Shown piece by piece: positions 17,005-26,622 of a DNA stretch of 64,000 nt. This stretch comes from Leptolyngbya sp. SIO1E4 (lineage in GTDB: Bacteria; Cyanobacteriota; Cyanobacteriia; Phormidesmidales; Phormidesmidaceae). The notes under the pieces are model-generated. The model was not told the origin of the DNA. It worked only from the letters and a program-made list of their open reading frames with translations, and did not search any database. Both the position numbers and the translations under genes were made by a program. The stretch is taken from positions 2,542,001-2,606,000 of the forward strand of contig JAAHFU020000001.1 in NCBI GenBank assembly GCA_010672825.2. The letters are read 5' to 3'. Positions within the stretch are counted from its first letter, which is position 1; the number at the start of each line of letters is the position of its first letter.

Positions 17005-18192
17005 ATGACGGTTACTACTGAATACACACAACAGCCTACGCCTGATACCGCTGCAACAGAGCCTAGAGTGGCCGTACTTTTGATGGGTTATGGCGAAGTT
17101 GAAAGCTACGAAGACTTTGCTAACTACAACGAGCAAGCCCTGAATTTGCTCACGGCTAAGTTTGCCCCAGTGCCTCTGTGGCTGTATCCCCCCCTGGCCA
17201 AACTCCTGGCCGTGTTTGACTGGCATGAGTGGAGTCACCAACACGATCATTTCATCTCGCCCCATAACGCTATTTTCGAAAAGCAGCGGGCTGGAATTGA
17301 GGAAAATCTGCAGGCTACTTGGGGCGATCGCATCAAAGTTTTCAAAGCCTTCAACTTTTGTGCGCCGTTTTTGCCCCATCAAGTTCTCGAACAGGTTCGT
17401 CAAGAGGGCTTTGATCGAGTCTTGATTTATCCCTTGTTGGTGGTAGATTCTATCTTCACCAGCGGCATTGCCGTCGAGCAGGTCAATCATGCTCTGGCTG
17501 CCTTTGAGGCGGGCAAAACCGATGAACACTGGCTCAAAGGCACCCGCTACATTCCATCTTTCTTCAATGAAGCTGCCTACATCGACCTGCTGGCCGACAT
17601 GGTCGTGGAAAGAATCCAGCGCGATCTGGCGGTGGCTCATCTACCCTCCCAAACTGGGATTGTTTTGATGAATCACGGATGCCCTCACAAAGCCAAAGGG
17701 TTCACGTCTGGCATTGATGAAAGTCAGGCGCTTTACGAGCGCGTGCGAGAGCGGCTAATTTATCGCTATCCTTTGATTTCTATTGGCTGGCTAAACCACG
17801 ATACTCCCCTCATCGAATGGACCCAGCCTAATGTGACACTCGCTGCGAAAAACCTGATTGACCTAGGGGCAACTTCCCTGGTGTTTATGCCTATTGGGTT
17901 TGCGACTGAAAACCATGAGACCCTATTGGATGTAGAGCACATTATGCAAAGCCTGCGCCGCAAGCGTCCCGACGTCACCTACGTCCAAATGCCCTGTGTC
18001 AACGATGATCCTCGCTTCTTGAAGATGGTGGCTAATTGGGCTCATCCCCAAATTGCAGCCTTGCTAGAAGAAGACGCACTCGCTGTAGTACCCGCAATGG
18101 CGGCTGCGCAGGCACAGGTTTTCAACAGCCACAGCCATAGCCATGACCATCATCATGATCATCACTCTGGTGGTCATCACCATCATCACTGA
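17005..18192 (+). CDS. Ferrochelatase-superfamily chelatase with polyhistidine tail
   Basis: A 395-residue class II chelatase. Ferrochelatase-like signatures are VLLMGYGEVESYEDFANY near residue 25, LMNHGCPHKAKGFTSG (putative metal/proton His) near 220, and PIGFATENHETLLDVEH near 300, matching the conserved PxGFxxDxxExLyD segment of HemH. The usual cyanobacterial HemH has a C-terminal chlorophyll a/b-binding-like helix; this protein instead ends with a run rich in histidine (HSHSHDHHHDHHSGGHHHHH). His tails are common on nickel/cobalt chelatases and metallochaperones. It is therefore probably a paralogue handling another metal or storing metal; whether it makes heme is uncertain. Confidence 0.82.
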   Translation: MTVTTEYTQQPTPDTAATEPRVAVLLMGYGEVESYEDFANYNEQALNLLTAKFAPVPLWLYPPLAKLLAVFDWHEWSHQHDHFISPHNAIFEKQRAGIEENLQATWGDRIKVFKAFNFCAPFLPHQVLEQVRQEGFDRVLIYPLLVVDSIFTSGIAVEQVNHALAAFEAGKTDEHWLKGTRYIPSFFNEAAYIDLLADMVVERIQRDLAVAHLPSQTGIVLMNHGCPHKAKGFTSGIDESQALYERVRERLIYRYPLISIGWLNHDTPLIEWTQPNVTLAAKNLIDLGATSLVFMPIGFATENHETLLDVEHIMQSLRRKRPDVTYVQMPCVNDDPRFLKMVANWAHPQIAALLEEDALAVVPAMAAAQAQVFNSHSHSHDHHHDHHSGGHHHHH

Positions 18193-18212
18193 GACTCGTC
18201 CCAGTCTCTGTA

Positions 18213-18245
18213 GAAAAACAGAAGGGCATGGCAGTGTCGTGCCCT
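18213..18245 (-). terminator. Rho-independent terminator of pstS
   Basis: Read on the minus strand, AGGGCA pairs with TGCCCT (positions 18240-18245 and 18223-18228) across an 11-base loop, followed by TCTGTTTTTC. It lies about 40 bases past the pstS stop. A second weak hairpin, AGACT/AGTCT, lies at 18192-18207. Confidence 0.6.
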
Positions 18246-18282
18246 CCTTGGCCCTGACCATACCCTTCCTGTTCAATACATC

Positions 18283-19377
18283 TCAGGGGGTCTGGATGCT
18301 GTCGACGGCTGCTGCGGCCTGTTCTACGACGGCAGAAGGTAAGGGGATATAGCCGAGTTGCTCGCTAAACTGCTGCCCTTCCGACAGGCCCCACTTTAGA
18401 ACTGCCTTTAGCGCCTCCCCTTTAGCGGCCTCTTCATACTGTTGATAGGCCAAAATCCAACTGTAGGTGACGATGGGGTAGGCCTCGGGGTCAGCTGGGT
18501 CGGTCACAAAAACTTTCAGATTCTCAGGCATGGTCACCGCTGCTAGCCCTTTGGCTCCGGCGGCTGGGCTGGGCTCAACAAACTGACCGGCTTGGTTCTC
18601 TAGGGCAGCGATGGGGAGCCCTAGCTGGTTGGCATAGCTGTACTCTACATATCCGATCGCGCCTTCTGCCTGCTGAATTTGAGCGCTCACCCCAGCATTG
18701 GCTTTGATACCTACACCCGCTGGCCAATTGACATTCAACCCAGTGCCCACTTGGGCATCCCAGTCTGGGCTAATGGCGCTGAGATGAGCTGTCAACACAG
18801 CGGTTGTGCCGCTGCCATCAGAGCGATGCACTAAGGTGATGGGCAGATCGGGCAGGGTTACCTCTGGATTAGCAGCCGCTATCTCTGGGGCATTCCATTG
18901 GGTCAGCTGCCCTAAAAAGATATTGACCAGGGCCGTGCGGGTGAGCTTTAAGCCGCTTTCAACCCCCGGCAGGTTATAGGCGATCGCAACAGTGCCTGCT
19001 GTCATTGGAATCAGCACCACCCCCGGTTCTACCTGGGCGATTTCATCATCAGTCATGGCAACGTCGCTGGCACCAAAGTCCACCGTTTGAGAAATCATCT
19101 GCTGAATCCCCGCAGCACTGCCGGTGGGTTGGTAGTTGATCAATAGGTTCGGGTCTACCGTTTGGCGATATTCGCCAAAAATGCGCTCGTACAAGAACAG
19201 GGGAAAACTAGCGCCTGTGCCGTTAAGGGTAATGGGGGCCGCCGTTGGAGCCGGATTAGCAGCGGTCTCTGGGGCATCGGAAGAGTCCACTTGCGGGCGT
19301 TGGCAGGCCACCGTCAGGGCAATCGCCGCGATCGCAATCAACATCCATTGCAGCCAACGAAATCTGCGCCATGCCAT
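18283..19377 (-). CDS. pstS: Phosphate ABC transporter substrate-binding lipoprotein
   Basis: Binds periplasmic phosphate and delivers it to the PstCAB importer. At 364 residues it starts with a lipoprotein signal, hydrophobic about 10-23 and ending LTVACQ with the lipidation cysteine. The phosphate-binding region begins GTGASFPLFLYERIFGEY, and FGASDVAMTDDE and HRSDGSGTTAVLT are typical PstS ligand loops. No pstC, pstA or pstB is adjacent, so this is an isolated copy; cyanobacteria often have several. No convincing Pho box was found in the upstream 339 bases. Confidence 0.94.
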   Translation of the reverse strand: MAWRRFRWLQWMLIAIAAIALTVACQRPQVDSSDAPETAANPAPTAAPITLNGTGASFPLFLYERIFGEYRQTVDPNLLINYQPTGSAAGIQQMISQTVDFGASDVAMTDDEIAQVEPGVVLIPMTAGTVAIAYNLPGVESGLKLTRTALVNIFLGQLTQWNAPEIAAANPEVTLPDLPITLVHRSDGSGTTAVLTAHLSAISPDWDAQVGTGLNVNWPAGVGIKANAGVSAQIQQAEGAIGYVEYSYANQLGLPIAALENQAGQFVEPSPAAGAKGLAAVTMPENLKVFVTDPADPEAYPIVTYSWILAYQQYEEAAKGEALKAVLKWGLSEGQQFSEQLGYIPLPSAVVEQAAAAVDSIQTP

Positions 19378-19716
19378 GCTGTTGACCTCGCTTCAGTAAA
19401 GAAGTTCTCTAAAGAATGTCCCTCAAAATAATGAGGCTAGAACCCCAGACGCTTCCAATCCCCAGCTACTGTCTGATGAGACCCCACAGAACCTGAGGGT
19501 ATCGCGGGGGCTGTTTTGCCTAGACTCCTTGCCAAGGGGGTGAGTGAGACCCGATAGGGAGATTACACACCGAAAAACCTACACCTACGACAGATTTTAC
19601 AGTCTGTCCGGCACAGGTTTTTCGCCTCTTCTGATGAAAGCGGTTTGAGTTCTCTTTGAGCGCTCAAAGAGAGGCGCTTAAGCAGAGCCTCTCTAGTGCA
19701 GAGATGCCATCAAGCC
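19378..19716. other. Intergenic with a perfect 22-bp palindrome
   Basis: This 339-base gap separates two minus-strand genes (ftsH upstream, pstS downstream). TCTCTTTGAGCGCTCAAAGAGA at 19651-19672 reads the same on both strands with no loop. It lies about 45 bases past the ftsH stop and has no T-run, so it could be a dimeric protein site or a transcript-stabilising hairpin. The pstS promoter must lie here too, but no clear consensus is visible. Confidence 0.55.
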
Positions 19717-21594
19717 CTAAACTGTGACGACCTCTTTGTCAGGCAGCGTAACTTGAGCAAGAAAGTCTCGCAGGGTTTCGCCTTCAATGACTTCTGCTTC
19801 CAGTAGCTCCGTGGTAATGCGCTCTAGCAAATCGCGGTTATGGCGCAGAATGTCTAAGGCTCGCTGATGACAGCCTTCCACCAGCCCTTTAACCTCTTTG
19901 TCGATCTCTTGGGCCGTTTCGCCACTGACGGCCCGGCGAGGATTGGGCATCATGCCATTTTCTAAAAAGGTATTCTGGTTGCTGCGATCGTAGGCGAGGG
20001 GCCCCAACACCTTACTCATGCCGTACGTGGTCACCATCTGTTCGGCCAAATCAGTGGCCCGTTGCAGGTCATTCGCGGCACCGGTGGTGATGCTGCCAAA
20101 CACAATCTCTTCAGCAGAGCGACCGCCCAGCAGGGTGGCAATTTGCCCTTTAAGCTCCGCTTCATCCCGCAGGAAGCGGTCCTCTGTGGGCAACTGCAGC
20201 GTGTAGCCGAGGGCAGCCATGCCTCGGGGCACGATGGAGATTTTGGCCACCTGGTCGCTACCCGGCATCATGGCCCCCACGATCGCATGGCCCACCTCGT
20301 GATAAGCCACAATCTTCTTCTCTTTGTCGTTGAGCACACGACTCTTTTTCTCAAGTCCAGCAACGACTCGCTCAATCGCTTCTGAAAAGTCAGACTGCTC
20401 TACCGTGGCGTGATTATTTCGCGCCGCCAGCAGTGCCGCCTCATTCACCAGGTTGGCTAAATCCGCACCGGCAAACCCTGGGGTACGGGTTGCGATCGCC
20501 TTGAGATCCAGGTTGGGAGACAGTTTGACATCTCTCGCATGAATCTTGAGAATCGCTTCTCGTCCTTTTAGATCAGGCCGGTCTACCAGCACCTGGCGGT
20601 CAAAACGGCCCGGCCGCAGCAGTGCCGGATCTAGGGTTTCAGGACGGTTGGTTGCTGCTAGCACAATGACCGTCGTATCCCCAGCATTAAACCCATCCAT
20701 CTCCGTCAGCAGCTGGTTGAGCGTTTGTTCACGTTCATCGTTGCCACCGTAGAAGCCGCCAGCGCTGCGGGATTTCCCAATGGCATCCAGCTCGTCAATG
20801 AACACAATACACGGTGCTTGTTTCTTGGCCTGCTCAAATAAGTCTCGTACCCGTGAAGATCCCACCCCCACAAATAATTCGATAAACTCCGAGCCAGAAA
20901 TGCTGAAGAAGGGTACCCCTGCTTCCCCGGCTACCGCCTTAGCCAGCAGGGTTTTCCCGGTTCCCGGTGGCCCTACTAAGAGAACCCCTTTGGGAATTTT
21001 GGCCCCCAACTGGGTGAAGCGACGCGGGGTTTTGAGAAAATCTACAATCTCGACCAGCTCGGTCTTAGCTTCCTCAACACCGGCCACATCTTGGAAAGTG
21101 GTTTTGGTTGCCTCATCCTCAACATATGCCTTGGCTTTGCTCTTGCCTATCGAGAGGGCTCCCTGGGCGCCACCGCCGCCACGGGTTAGGAACAACCGCC
21201 AAATGCCGACAAAAATTAGCGGTGGGATCACCCAGCTCAGTAAACTGGTGAACCAGCGATTTTGAGGGGGTGGGACGGCGGCAAACTCCACGCCGTGATC
21301 TTCTAAGAGTTGCGGGAGTTGGAGATCGAAAATGGGCGTCGTTGCGTACACCTGTTCGGGTTCGCCGACTTCATTTTTGACCTGGTAGCGAATCTCGTCT
21401 TGACCTACCGAAACCCGCACAACCTCATTTTCCTGTATTTGATGAATGAACATGCTGTAAGGTTCGCGGGGGATGGGCGTACCAAACAAGTTCGGGAAGA
21501 AGAGATTGATTAGGAGAAAGCCAGTACTGATCAAAAACAAAAGGTTAATGATCTGGCGCGATCTCGGTGGTTGGAGATCTTTTTTCACGGGCAT
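19717..21594 (-). CDS. ftsH: FtsH ATP-dependent membrane zinc protease
   Basis: A membrane-bound AAA+ protease that extracts and degrades membrane proteins; in cyanobacteria FtsH hetero-hexamers remove photodamaged D1 and act in iron and carbon responses. The product is 625 residues. Two membrane helices lie at about 15-33 and 115-136. Walker A GPPGTGKT is at 208-215, Walker [10 protein letters not shown] near 263-271, and the arginine-finger region RPGRFDRQ near 327. The zinc motif HEVGH is at 432-436. Which of the usual four cyanobacterial FtsH types it is cannot be fixed here. It diverges from lnt. Confidence 0.97.
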   Translation of the reverse strand: MPVKKDLQPPRSRQIINLLFLISTGFLLINLFFPNLFGTPIPREPYSMFIHQIQENEVVRVSVGQDEIRYQVKNEVGEPEQVYATTPIFDLQLPQLLEDHGVEFAAVPPPQNRWFTSLLSWVIPPLIFVGIWRLFLTRGGGGAQGALSIGKSKAKAYVEDEATKTTFQDVAGVEEAKTELVEIVDFLKTPRRFTQLGAKIPKGVLLVGPPGTGKTLLAKAVAGEAGVPFFSISGSEFIELFVGVGSSRVRDLFEQAKKQAPCIVFIDELDAIGKSRSAGGFYGGNDEREQTLNQLLTEMDGFNAGDTTVIVLAATNRPETLDPALLRPGRFDRQVLVDRPDLKGREAILKIHARDVKLSPNLDLKAIATRTPGFAGADLANLVNEAALLAARNNHATVEQSDFSEAIERVVAGLEKKSRVLNDKEKKIVAYHEVGHAIVGAMMPGSDQVAKISIVPRGMAALGYTLQLPTEDRFLRDEAELKGQIATLLGGRSAEEIVFGSITTGAANDLQRATDLAEQMVTTYGMSKVLGPLAYDRSNQNTFLENGMMPNPRRAVSGETAQEIDKEVKGLVEGCHQRALDILRHNRDLLERITTELLEAEVIEGETLRDFLAQVTLPDKEVVTV

Positions 21595-21820
21595 GGATAC
21601 ACTCCTTTAGGACAGATGTTATGAACGGTAGGGAGAGTCTGGAGCCTTTCAAAGCAGTCCCATCGCAGATGAGATCGATCGTACTGCGCTTGAATTGCCA
21701 TCCTCTGCTTTTTGGGCACGGAAACATTGGAGAATGCTTGCAGGTTACTGCACACGATTTTGTGATCGAGTGCGATACTGCAGTTAAGCTCATCCCGACC
21801 TGCACTCTTTGATCTTGCCA

Positions 21821-23527
21821 ATGGGAAAACCCCACGCACGGGGCAGAAACCGTCCATCTTCAGTCGCAAAAGCCGAAGACGTCGGACAACCGCATGTGTC
21901 GGTTGCCGCTGGAACATCTGTCAGGGCTCGTTTTAGCGGACGATCGCCCGTAGTCTTAGTTCTTCTCGGCGGTCTGCTCATGGGGCTGACCCCAGATCCG
22001 GTGAATGCCTGGCCCCTTGCTTGGATAGCGCTAGTCCCGCTATGGCGAGTGGTGATCGCACCGTCACAGCCTAGATCACAGGGATCAGTTTTTTTGCTCG
22101 GGTTCTTATGGAGCGGTCTCTACCATGGCATCGCCCTTTCTTGGATTACAGCCCTGCATCCCCTCACGTGGATGGGTGTTCCTTGGATAGCCAGCGTGGC
22201 GATCGCGCTGTTTGCCTGGGCTTTTATCACGGGCTTAGGAAGCGTCACGTTTGGGCTGTGGGCCGTCTTATTCAAACGGGCCAGCGATCGCTGCCGTCTG
22301 AATGCCACAGGGCGAATTTTAGTGGGCACGGCGCTCTGGTGTGCCCTTGAGACGATTTTGAGTTGGGGGCCGCTGTATTGGCCGTCTCTGTCTTATACAC
22401 AAAGTCCGCACAATCTTTGGATTTTGCACCTGGGTCAGATCGCGGGTCCTATGGCAGTGACAGGGGCGATCGTCGCCGTCAATGGTTGTTGGGCAGAGTT
22501 CAGCCTGCGGCGCGCCCAGTCAAGTCTGACGATACGCTCGCTGTACTGGCAACCGGCGTTAGCCGGTTTGGCTTTATTCATTGCATTACATGGCATTGGC
22601 TGGGGGTTGTATGGCCAACCCTTAGACCGTGATCCTCAAGAGCCCTTACGTATTGGCCTGGTTCAGGGCAATGTGCCGACTCGTATCAAGCTGACGCCAG
22701 CGGGTATCCGGCGCGCTGCCTGGGGCTATGCCAACGGGTATCGGACTCTGGTTGAGCAAGGGGCAGAGGCTGTCTTGACCCCAGAAGGTGCGATTCCTGA
22801 GATTTGGACTCGTGCTTATCAGGCCCGCAGCCCTATTCGCCAAGCGGTTTTAGAGGAGAATGTAGTGCTGTGGCTAGGGACCTTTCGGCCAGCGGTTCGT
22901 AATTCCACTCGGGAGCTGACTCAAAGTTTGATTACGCTGGATGACCGCGGGCAGGTGGTCAGCCAGTACAACAAAGTCAAGCTGGTGCCACTCGGAGAAT
23001 ACATCCCGTTTCAAGCTGTTTTAGGGCGTCTCATTGCACGGTTATCGCCGGTCAGCAGCAGCCTGCTAGCAGGCAGTCCTGATCAGGTATTTGAAACCCC
23101 GTTTGGGCGAGCCATTATCGGCATCTGCTATGAATCTGCCTACAGTGAGCTGTTTCGGAAGCAGGCGGCGCAAGGGGGAGCTTGGATCATGACCGCGTCT
23201 AATAATGATCCTTACCCGCCTCGCATGATGAGGCAGCACCATGCTCAGGATGTGATGCGAGCGATTGAGAGCGATCGCTGGTCTGTACGGGTCACCAATA
23301 CTGGAATTTCGGGGGTGGTAACGCCCCACGGCAATACCCTATGGCTCTCTGAGCCCAATCAGTATGTCACCCACCTGACTGAAATTTATCGACGCCAATC
23401 GCAGACGCTCTATGTCCGCTGGGGTAACTGGCTGACCTATGCTCTCGGGGTAGGGGCGATCGGGTGGGGGATAACCAGCCTCCGTACGAATACTGAACCA
23501 ACAGGTTTAGGAAAAAATAAATATTGA
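21821..23527 (+). CDS. lnt: Apolipoprotein N-acyltransferase
   Basis: Transfers a third acyl chain to the N-terminal cysteine of lipoproteins in the cytoplasmic membrane. About 568 residues: an N-terminal block of about six helices (roughly residues 45-245), then a nitrilase-fold domain. Catalytic triad candidates are the glutamate in LTPEGAIPE, the lysine in YNKVKLVPLGEYIP and the cysteine in GICYES. The first 40 or so residues are polar and unusual. ATG at 21821 is chosen; the longer frame starts with TTG at 21809. It stands divergent from ftsH. Confidence 0.94.
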   Translation: MGKPHARGRNRPSSVAKAEDVGQPHVSVAAGTSVRARFSGRSPVVLVLLGGLLMGLTPDPVNAWPLAWIALVPLWRVVIAPSQPRSQGSVFLLGFLWSGLYHGIALSWITALHPLTWMGVPWIASVAIALFAWAFITGLGSVTFGLWAVLFKRASDRCRLNATGRILVGTALWCALETILSWGPLYWPSLSYTQSPHNLWILHLGQIAGPMAVTGAIVAVNGCWAEFSLRRAQSSLTIRSLYWQPALAGLALFIALHGIGWGLYGQPLDRDPQEPLRIGLVQGNVPTRIKLTPAGIRRAAWGYANGYRTLVEQGAEAVLTPEGAIPEIWTRAYQARSPIRQAVLEENVVLWLGTFRPAVRNSTRELTQSLITLDDRGQVVSQYNKVKLVPLGEYIPFQAVLGRLIARLSPVSSSLLAGSPDQVFETPFGRAIIGICYESAYSELFRKQAAQGGAWIMTASNNDPYPPRMMRQHHAQDVMRAIESDRWSVRVTNTGISGVVTPHGNTLWLSEPNQYVTHLTEIYRRQSQTLYVRWGNWLTYALGVGAIGWGITSLRTNTEPTGLGKNKY

Positions 23528-23742
23528 GGGACCTTGGCGATGCCGAAACAAGATCGTTATGCTGTTCTTAGCAGTTTCTTTACAGAAACTTTCAGGAATT
23601 TGGCTTGGCTTGATGGTTACTTTATTAGGGGTAGCTACCTACCAAGAGATCTCAGTCTCTTGAAAGATGGTTGCCTGGTCGCTGATTTTTGATAATCGGG
23701 GTGTCACTTGCAAAACCATTCTTTAAGTAGAAACTTGGGGAT

Positions 23743-24039
23743 ATGAACTTAGCCCATACCCTGACGGATGATTATGTTATCTGCTACCAGCTAAAACAAG
23801 AGTTGGGCTGTATCAAGCTGAAGCTTTGGGAACCTTCGATATCAGCTCCGAATCAGGATCAGGCTGAACATCCCTACCTTTATGCCGTCAACTTCAGCTT
23901 TAAACACCTCAGCGAAGCAGAAGCGTTTCTGCGCGATCACCTGCTGGTGAATGGCGCTTTTGATGTGCCAGAAACTGACTTCCCAAAAGAAGGGCAGGTC
24001 GCGATTCTGCCTTTCCCGACTTGGGGCATGGAGCAATAG
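23743..24039 (+). CDS. Small conserved hypothetical protein
   Basis: A 98-residue acidic soluble protein of unknown function. It has a central aromatic stretch (YLYAVNFSFKHLSEAEAFL) predicted alpha/beta and a C-terminal proline-rich end (PFPTWGMEQ). No signal, membrane helix or known motif is present. ATG at 23743 follows GGGGAT. It lies alone between lnt and a repeat A copy. Confidence 0.55.
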   Translation: MNLAHTLTDDYVICYQLKQELGCIKLKLWEPSISAPNQDQAEHPYLYAVNFSFKHLSEAEAFLRDHLLVNGAFDVPETDFPKEGQVAILPFPTWGMEQ

Positions 24040-24055
24040 CCTCGTCTGAACAGAG

Positions 24056-24152
24056 CTATTGCGGCTTGCATTTGGAGCAAGTACACCCTAGACCCCAAAC
24101 CCTAGACCCTGCCTTCACCAAAACGTACTGGATTGACCTGAATAGGGCTATA
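24056..24152 (+). repeat. Dispersed repeat A, copy 4
   Basis: Starts CTATTGC (24056-24062) and ends GGCTATA (to 24152). It keeps the core CACCCTAGACCCCAAACCC and the block ACGTACTGGATTGACCTGAA, with several point changes relative to the reference copy at 10333. It fills much of the gap before mraY on the convergent side and has no reading frame. Confidence 0.8.
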
Positions 24153-24255
24153 TCTCCTCAGTGTGCCTATTCCCTGGGAACCTCTCCAGCGCAAAAGGCG
24201 TCTTTTACCCAGGTTGCTGATTACAGACCACACCAGAAACATAGAAACACGGATT

Positions 24256-25359
24256 TTACATGAGCGTGGCCATTGCGAGTGCTGCTAAGATTGCCGTCAC
24301 GCCGCAAAACACACCGACAACCTGAAGCTCAGACCATCCCGATAACTCAAAATGATGATGTAGGGGGGCCATGCGAAAGAAACGCCTGCCAACACCATCG
24401 GTGCCTTTAGTCGCTTTGTAATAGCTGACTTGAATGATGACGGAAACTGTCTCGGCAAAGAATAGCAGGGTCACAATCAGCAAGCCAAACAAATTTCCGC
24501 TTAAAATCCCGGCTGCTGCAAGCGCGCCACCTAGGGCAAGTGAACCCGTATCACCCATGAAAACTTTGGCAGGGTTGCGATTGTAGAGAAGAAAGCCTAG
24601 GCAAGCCCCACTCATGGCTGCACAAAACACCATAAGGTCAGGGTGGTTGGGGCTGACCAGCGCCCCGAACCCAATAAGGGCTATGGCACCGGTGCCTGCC
24701 ATCAATCCGTCTAACCCATCGGTCAAATTAGTGGCGTTGCTTTCTGCCACTAAAACGAACCCTGCCAAGGGCCAGAAAAATATGCCCAGAGGCAGACTGA
24801 CACCAAAAGGTAGCGCGATAGTGCTGAGATCAACTGGCTGAGTCCCGAGTACCCACAGGCAGAACGCTACAGAAAAAATGATTTGCAACGCTAGCTTTGT
24901 CTTAGGAGAAATCCCTCGGTTGGATTTGCGACGAAGCACTTGCCAGTCATCTAACCAGCCAATAGAGCCATAAGCGAGTGTGAGTATCCCTGCGGCGATT
25001 ACATTGGGAGACAACCCAGAAACGGCAATAGCGATCGCCACGCCCACTGGAATAAAGAAAACCCCGCCCATTGTTGGGGTTCCGGCTTTCTTAAAATGAG
25101 CCTGTGGCCCTTCCTCTCGGATAAACTGTCCCGTTTTCAGCGCTCGGAGTATGGGGAGTACGACCAGTCCGGCTGCCGCTGCACCCAACCACGCTAAGGC
25201 TAAGGGGAACGTTAGAGACTGTAGCTGCCCTGCTCTACCAGCTACGCTATCTAGCGCGAAACTACTGAGCAGAACCCCCATACTGATCAGCCAAAGTAGC
25301 ACTTGTCCTGAGAACGCAAATGTCCTCAGAGACCTGTTCGACAAGAATTTGGCATCCAC
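24256..25359 (-). CDS. mraY: Phospho-N-acetylmuramoyl-pentapeptide transferase
   Basis: Makes lipid I by moving phospho-MurNAc-pentapeptide from UDP to undecaprenyl phosphate at the inner membrane. At 367 residues with about 10 helices it carries the family motifs: GWLDDWQVL (aspartate pair), NATNLTDGLDGLMAG, FMGDTGSLALGG, and the HHHFELSGW loop. Start is GTG at 25359. No other mur genes are adjacent, which is usual in cyanobacteria, where the dcw cluster is dispersed. Confidence 0.97.
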   Translation of the reverse strand: MDAKFLSNRSLRTFAFSGQVLLWLISMGVLLSSFALDSVAGRAGQLQSLTFPLALAWLGAAAAGLVVLPILRALKTGQFIREEGPQAHFKKAGTPTMGGVFFIPVGVAIAIAVSGLSPNVIAAGILTLAYGSIGWLDDWQVLRRKSNRGISPKTKLALQIIFSVAFCLWVLGTQPVDLSTIALPFGVSLPLGIFFWPLAGFVLVAESNATNLTDGLDGLMAGTGAIALIGFGALVSPNHPDLMVFCAAMSGACLGFLLYNRNPAKVFMGDTGSLALGGALAAAGILSGNLFGLLIVTLLFFAETVSVIIQVSYYKATKGTDGVGRRFFRMAPLHHHFELSGWSELQVVGVFCGVTAILAALAMATLM

Positions 25360-25458
25360 AACTGCGTTGACTCCTCACACACAACCTTTGACCCACACCA
25401 CGAAGCCTTTAACGAGAGGCGAATGACCTTAAAACGCCTAACTTACTGATTCAAACGA

Positions 25459-25692
25459 CTACACATCGTCGTCGTCTAAATCCATATCGTCATCAAAGTC
25501 TTTATCAGAATCCCCCATCAAATCTGAGATTTCCTCGTTATCGGCCTCTTTTGCAAGAGAGGCTACCTCTTCACGAGGTTTCAGTCGCCCGGTGCCTTCT
25601 AGCCAAACTAGGATAGAGGGCTCTTGCTGAGTCGGTAAAACATCTGCTGTTTGCCGACGAGGAATCTCGCGTAAGGATGGATTGTACGTCAT
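25459..25692 (-). CDS. DUF3134 family protein
   Basis: A 77-residue cyanobacterium-specific protein. It begins MTYNPSLREIPRR, contains EPSILVWLEGTGRL in the middle, and ends in a highly acidic tail (about a dozen Asp in the last 17 residues). These match DUF3134; no function is known. The mraY gene starts about 100 bases downstream on the same strand, so the two may share a transcript. Confidence 0.8.
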   Translation of the reverse strand: MTYNPSLREIPRRQTADVLPTQQEPSILVWLEGTGRLKPREEVASLAKEADNEEISDLMGDSDKDFDDDMDLDDDDV

Positions 25693-25917
25693 TGCTACTT
25701 AAAATTAAACAAAAATACGAAAGGCTTACGGTTTCTACGCTCTGGGTACCTCAACCTCTCTGCCATCGACATAGCCGCTGATAAGCTGATTGAGTACAGA
25801 TATGAGTCTACCATCGGAGGAATAGCTTACGATCTGACGAATGTCAATTAGAACCCACGTAAGCTTACAGTCATATCTGATTCTGGGCACAAACTTTGCA
25901 AACCTTCATTAATCATT

Positions 25918-26526
25918 ATGTTAGGCAAAACAGAGCTGCTGGAAGCGATCGCTTCCACAAATCGAGGCCTTTTAGCATCTCCAGCTGATCAGCAAGCCAT
26001 CCAGATTTTAGTAGCTCGTTTAGAAGATCGCACCCCAACTCCCAATCCACTGGCAGCAACAGCACAGCTTGAGGGGGCATGGCGACTGCTATACACCACC
26101 AGTCGCGATCTTTTGGGCATTGACCGTATCCCTACTTACAGGCTGGGGCAAATATATCAGTGCATTTATTTGGCTGAACAGCGTATCTATAACATTGCTG
26201 AGGTAATTGGGTTGCCTTTTCTGGAGGGGCTGGTTGCAGTCTCAGCTCAGTTTGAGGCTGTTTCTCAAAAACGAGTCACTATTGCATTTAATCGAGGCGT
26301 TTTTGGCCTTCAACGGGTGTTGGCCTATAAAACACCTCAATCTTTTATCCAAAAATTGCAGGTAGAGCAAAAACTTCCCGTTTGGCAGGGAATTGATTTT
26401 CAGATCAACCGCGATCGCCAATCTGGCTGGCTAGAAGTCACCTATTTAGATGATGACCTACGCATCGGACGTGGCAACCAGGGCAGTATTTTTGTGCTGC
26501 GCAAGGTGATGATCTCAACGTCATAG
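25918..26526 (+). CDS. PAP/fibrillin family (plastid lipid-associated) protein
   Basis: A 202-residue lipocalin-like protein of the PAP/fibrillin family. Plant fibrillins bind lipids in plastoglobules and thylakoids; cyanobacterial members are linked to photoprotection. Diagnostic segments are LEGAWRLLYTTSRDLLGI near residue 50 and a C-terminal VTYLDDDLRIGRGNQGSIFVL. ATG at 25918. A repeat C copy begins two bases after the stop codon, so that element's hairpin may end the transcript. Confidence 0.92.
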   Translation: MLGKTELLEAIASTNRGLLASPADQQAIQILVARLEDRTPTPNPLAATAQLEGAWRLLYTTSRDLLGIDRIPTYRLGQIYQCIYLAEQRIYNIAEVIGLPFLEGLVAVSAQFEAVSQKRVTIAFNRGVFGLQRVLAYKTPQSFIQKLQVEQKLPVWQGIDFQINRDRQSGWLEVTYLDDDLRIGRGNQGSIFVLRKVMISTS

Positions 26527-26527
26527 A

Positions 26528-26622
26528 TACAGCATTTCCTTGCCTGGTGAGGTACATCAATTTATCTGAGCACAAGGGCTTCAGGTCATTATTTGTACCT
26601 CACTAGCTTCAGAAACGCTGTA
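26528..26622. repeat. Dispersed repeat C, copy 2 (uninterrupted)
   Basis: A 95-bp imperfect palindrome starting TACAGCATTTCC and ending GAAACGCTGTA, with inner arms GGTGAGGTACA and TGTACCTCACT. It is the undisturbed counterpart of the split copy at 10280-10468. It begins directly after the PAP/fibrillin stop codon. Confidence 0.75.

Noticed and set aside
17988-18189. Low-complexity CAT/CAC run as a tandem repeat
   Set aside because: It is in frame and encodes the His-rich tail of the chelatase, so it is part of the gene.
19378-19480. Possible Pho box upstream of pstS (TCTTTAGA and TCTTTACT on the minus strand)
   Set aside because: The two pieces lack the TTAA core and spacing of cyanobacterial Pho boxes.
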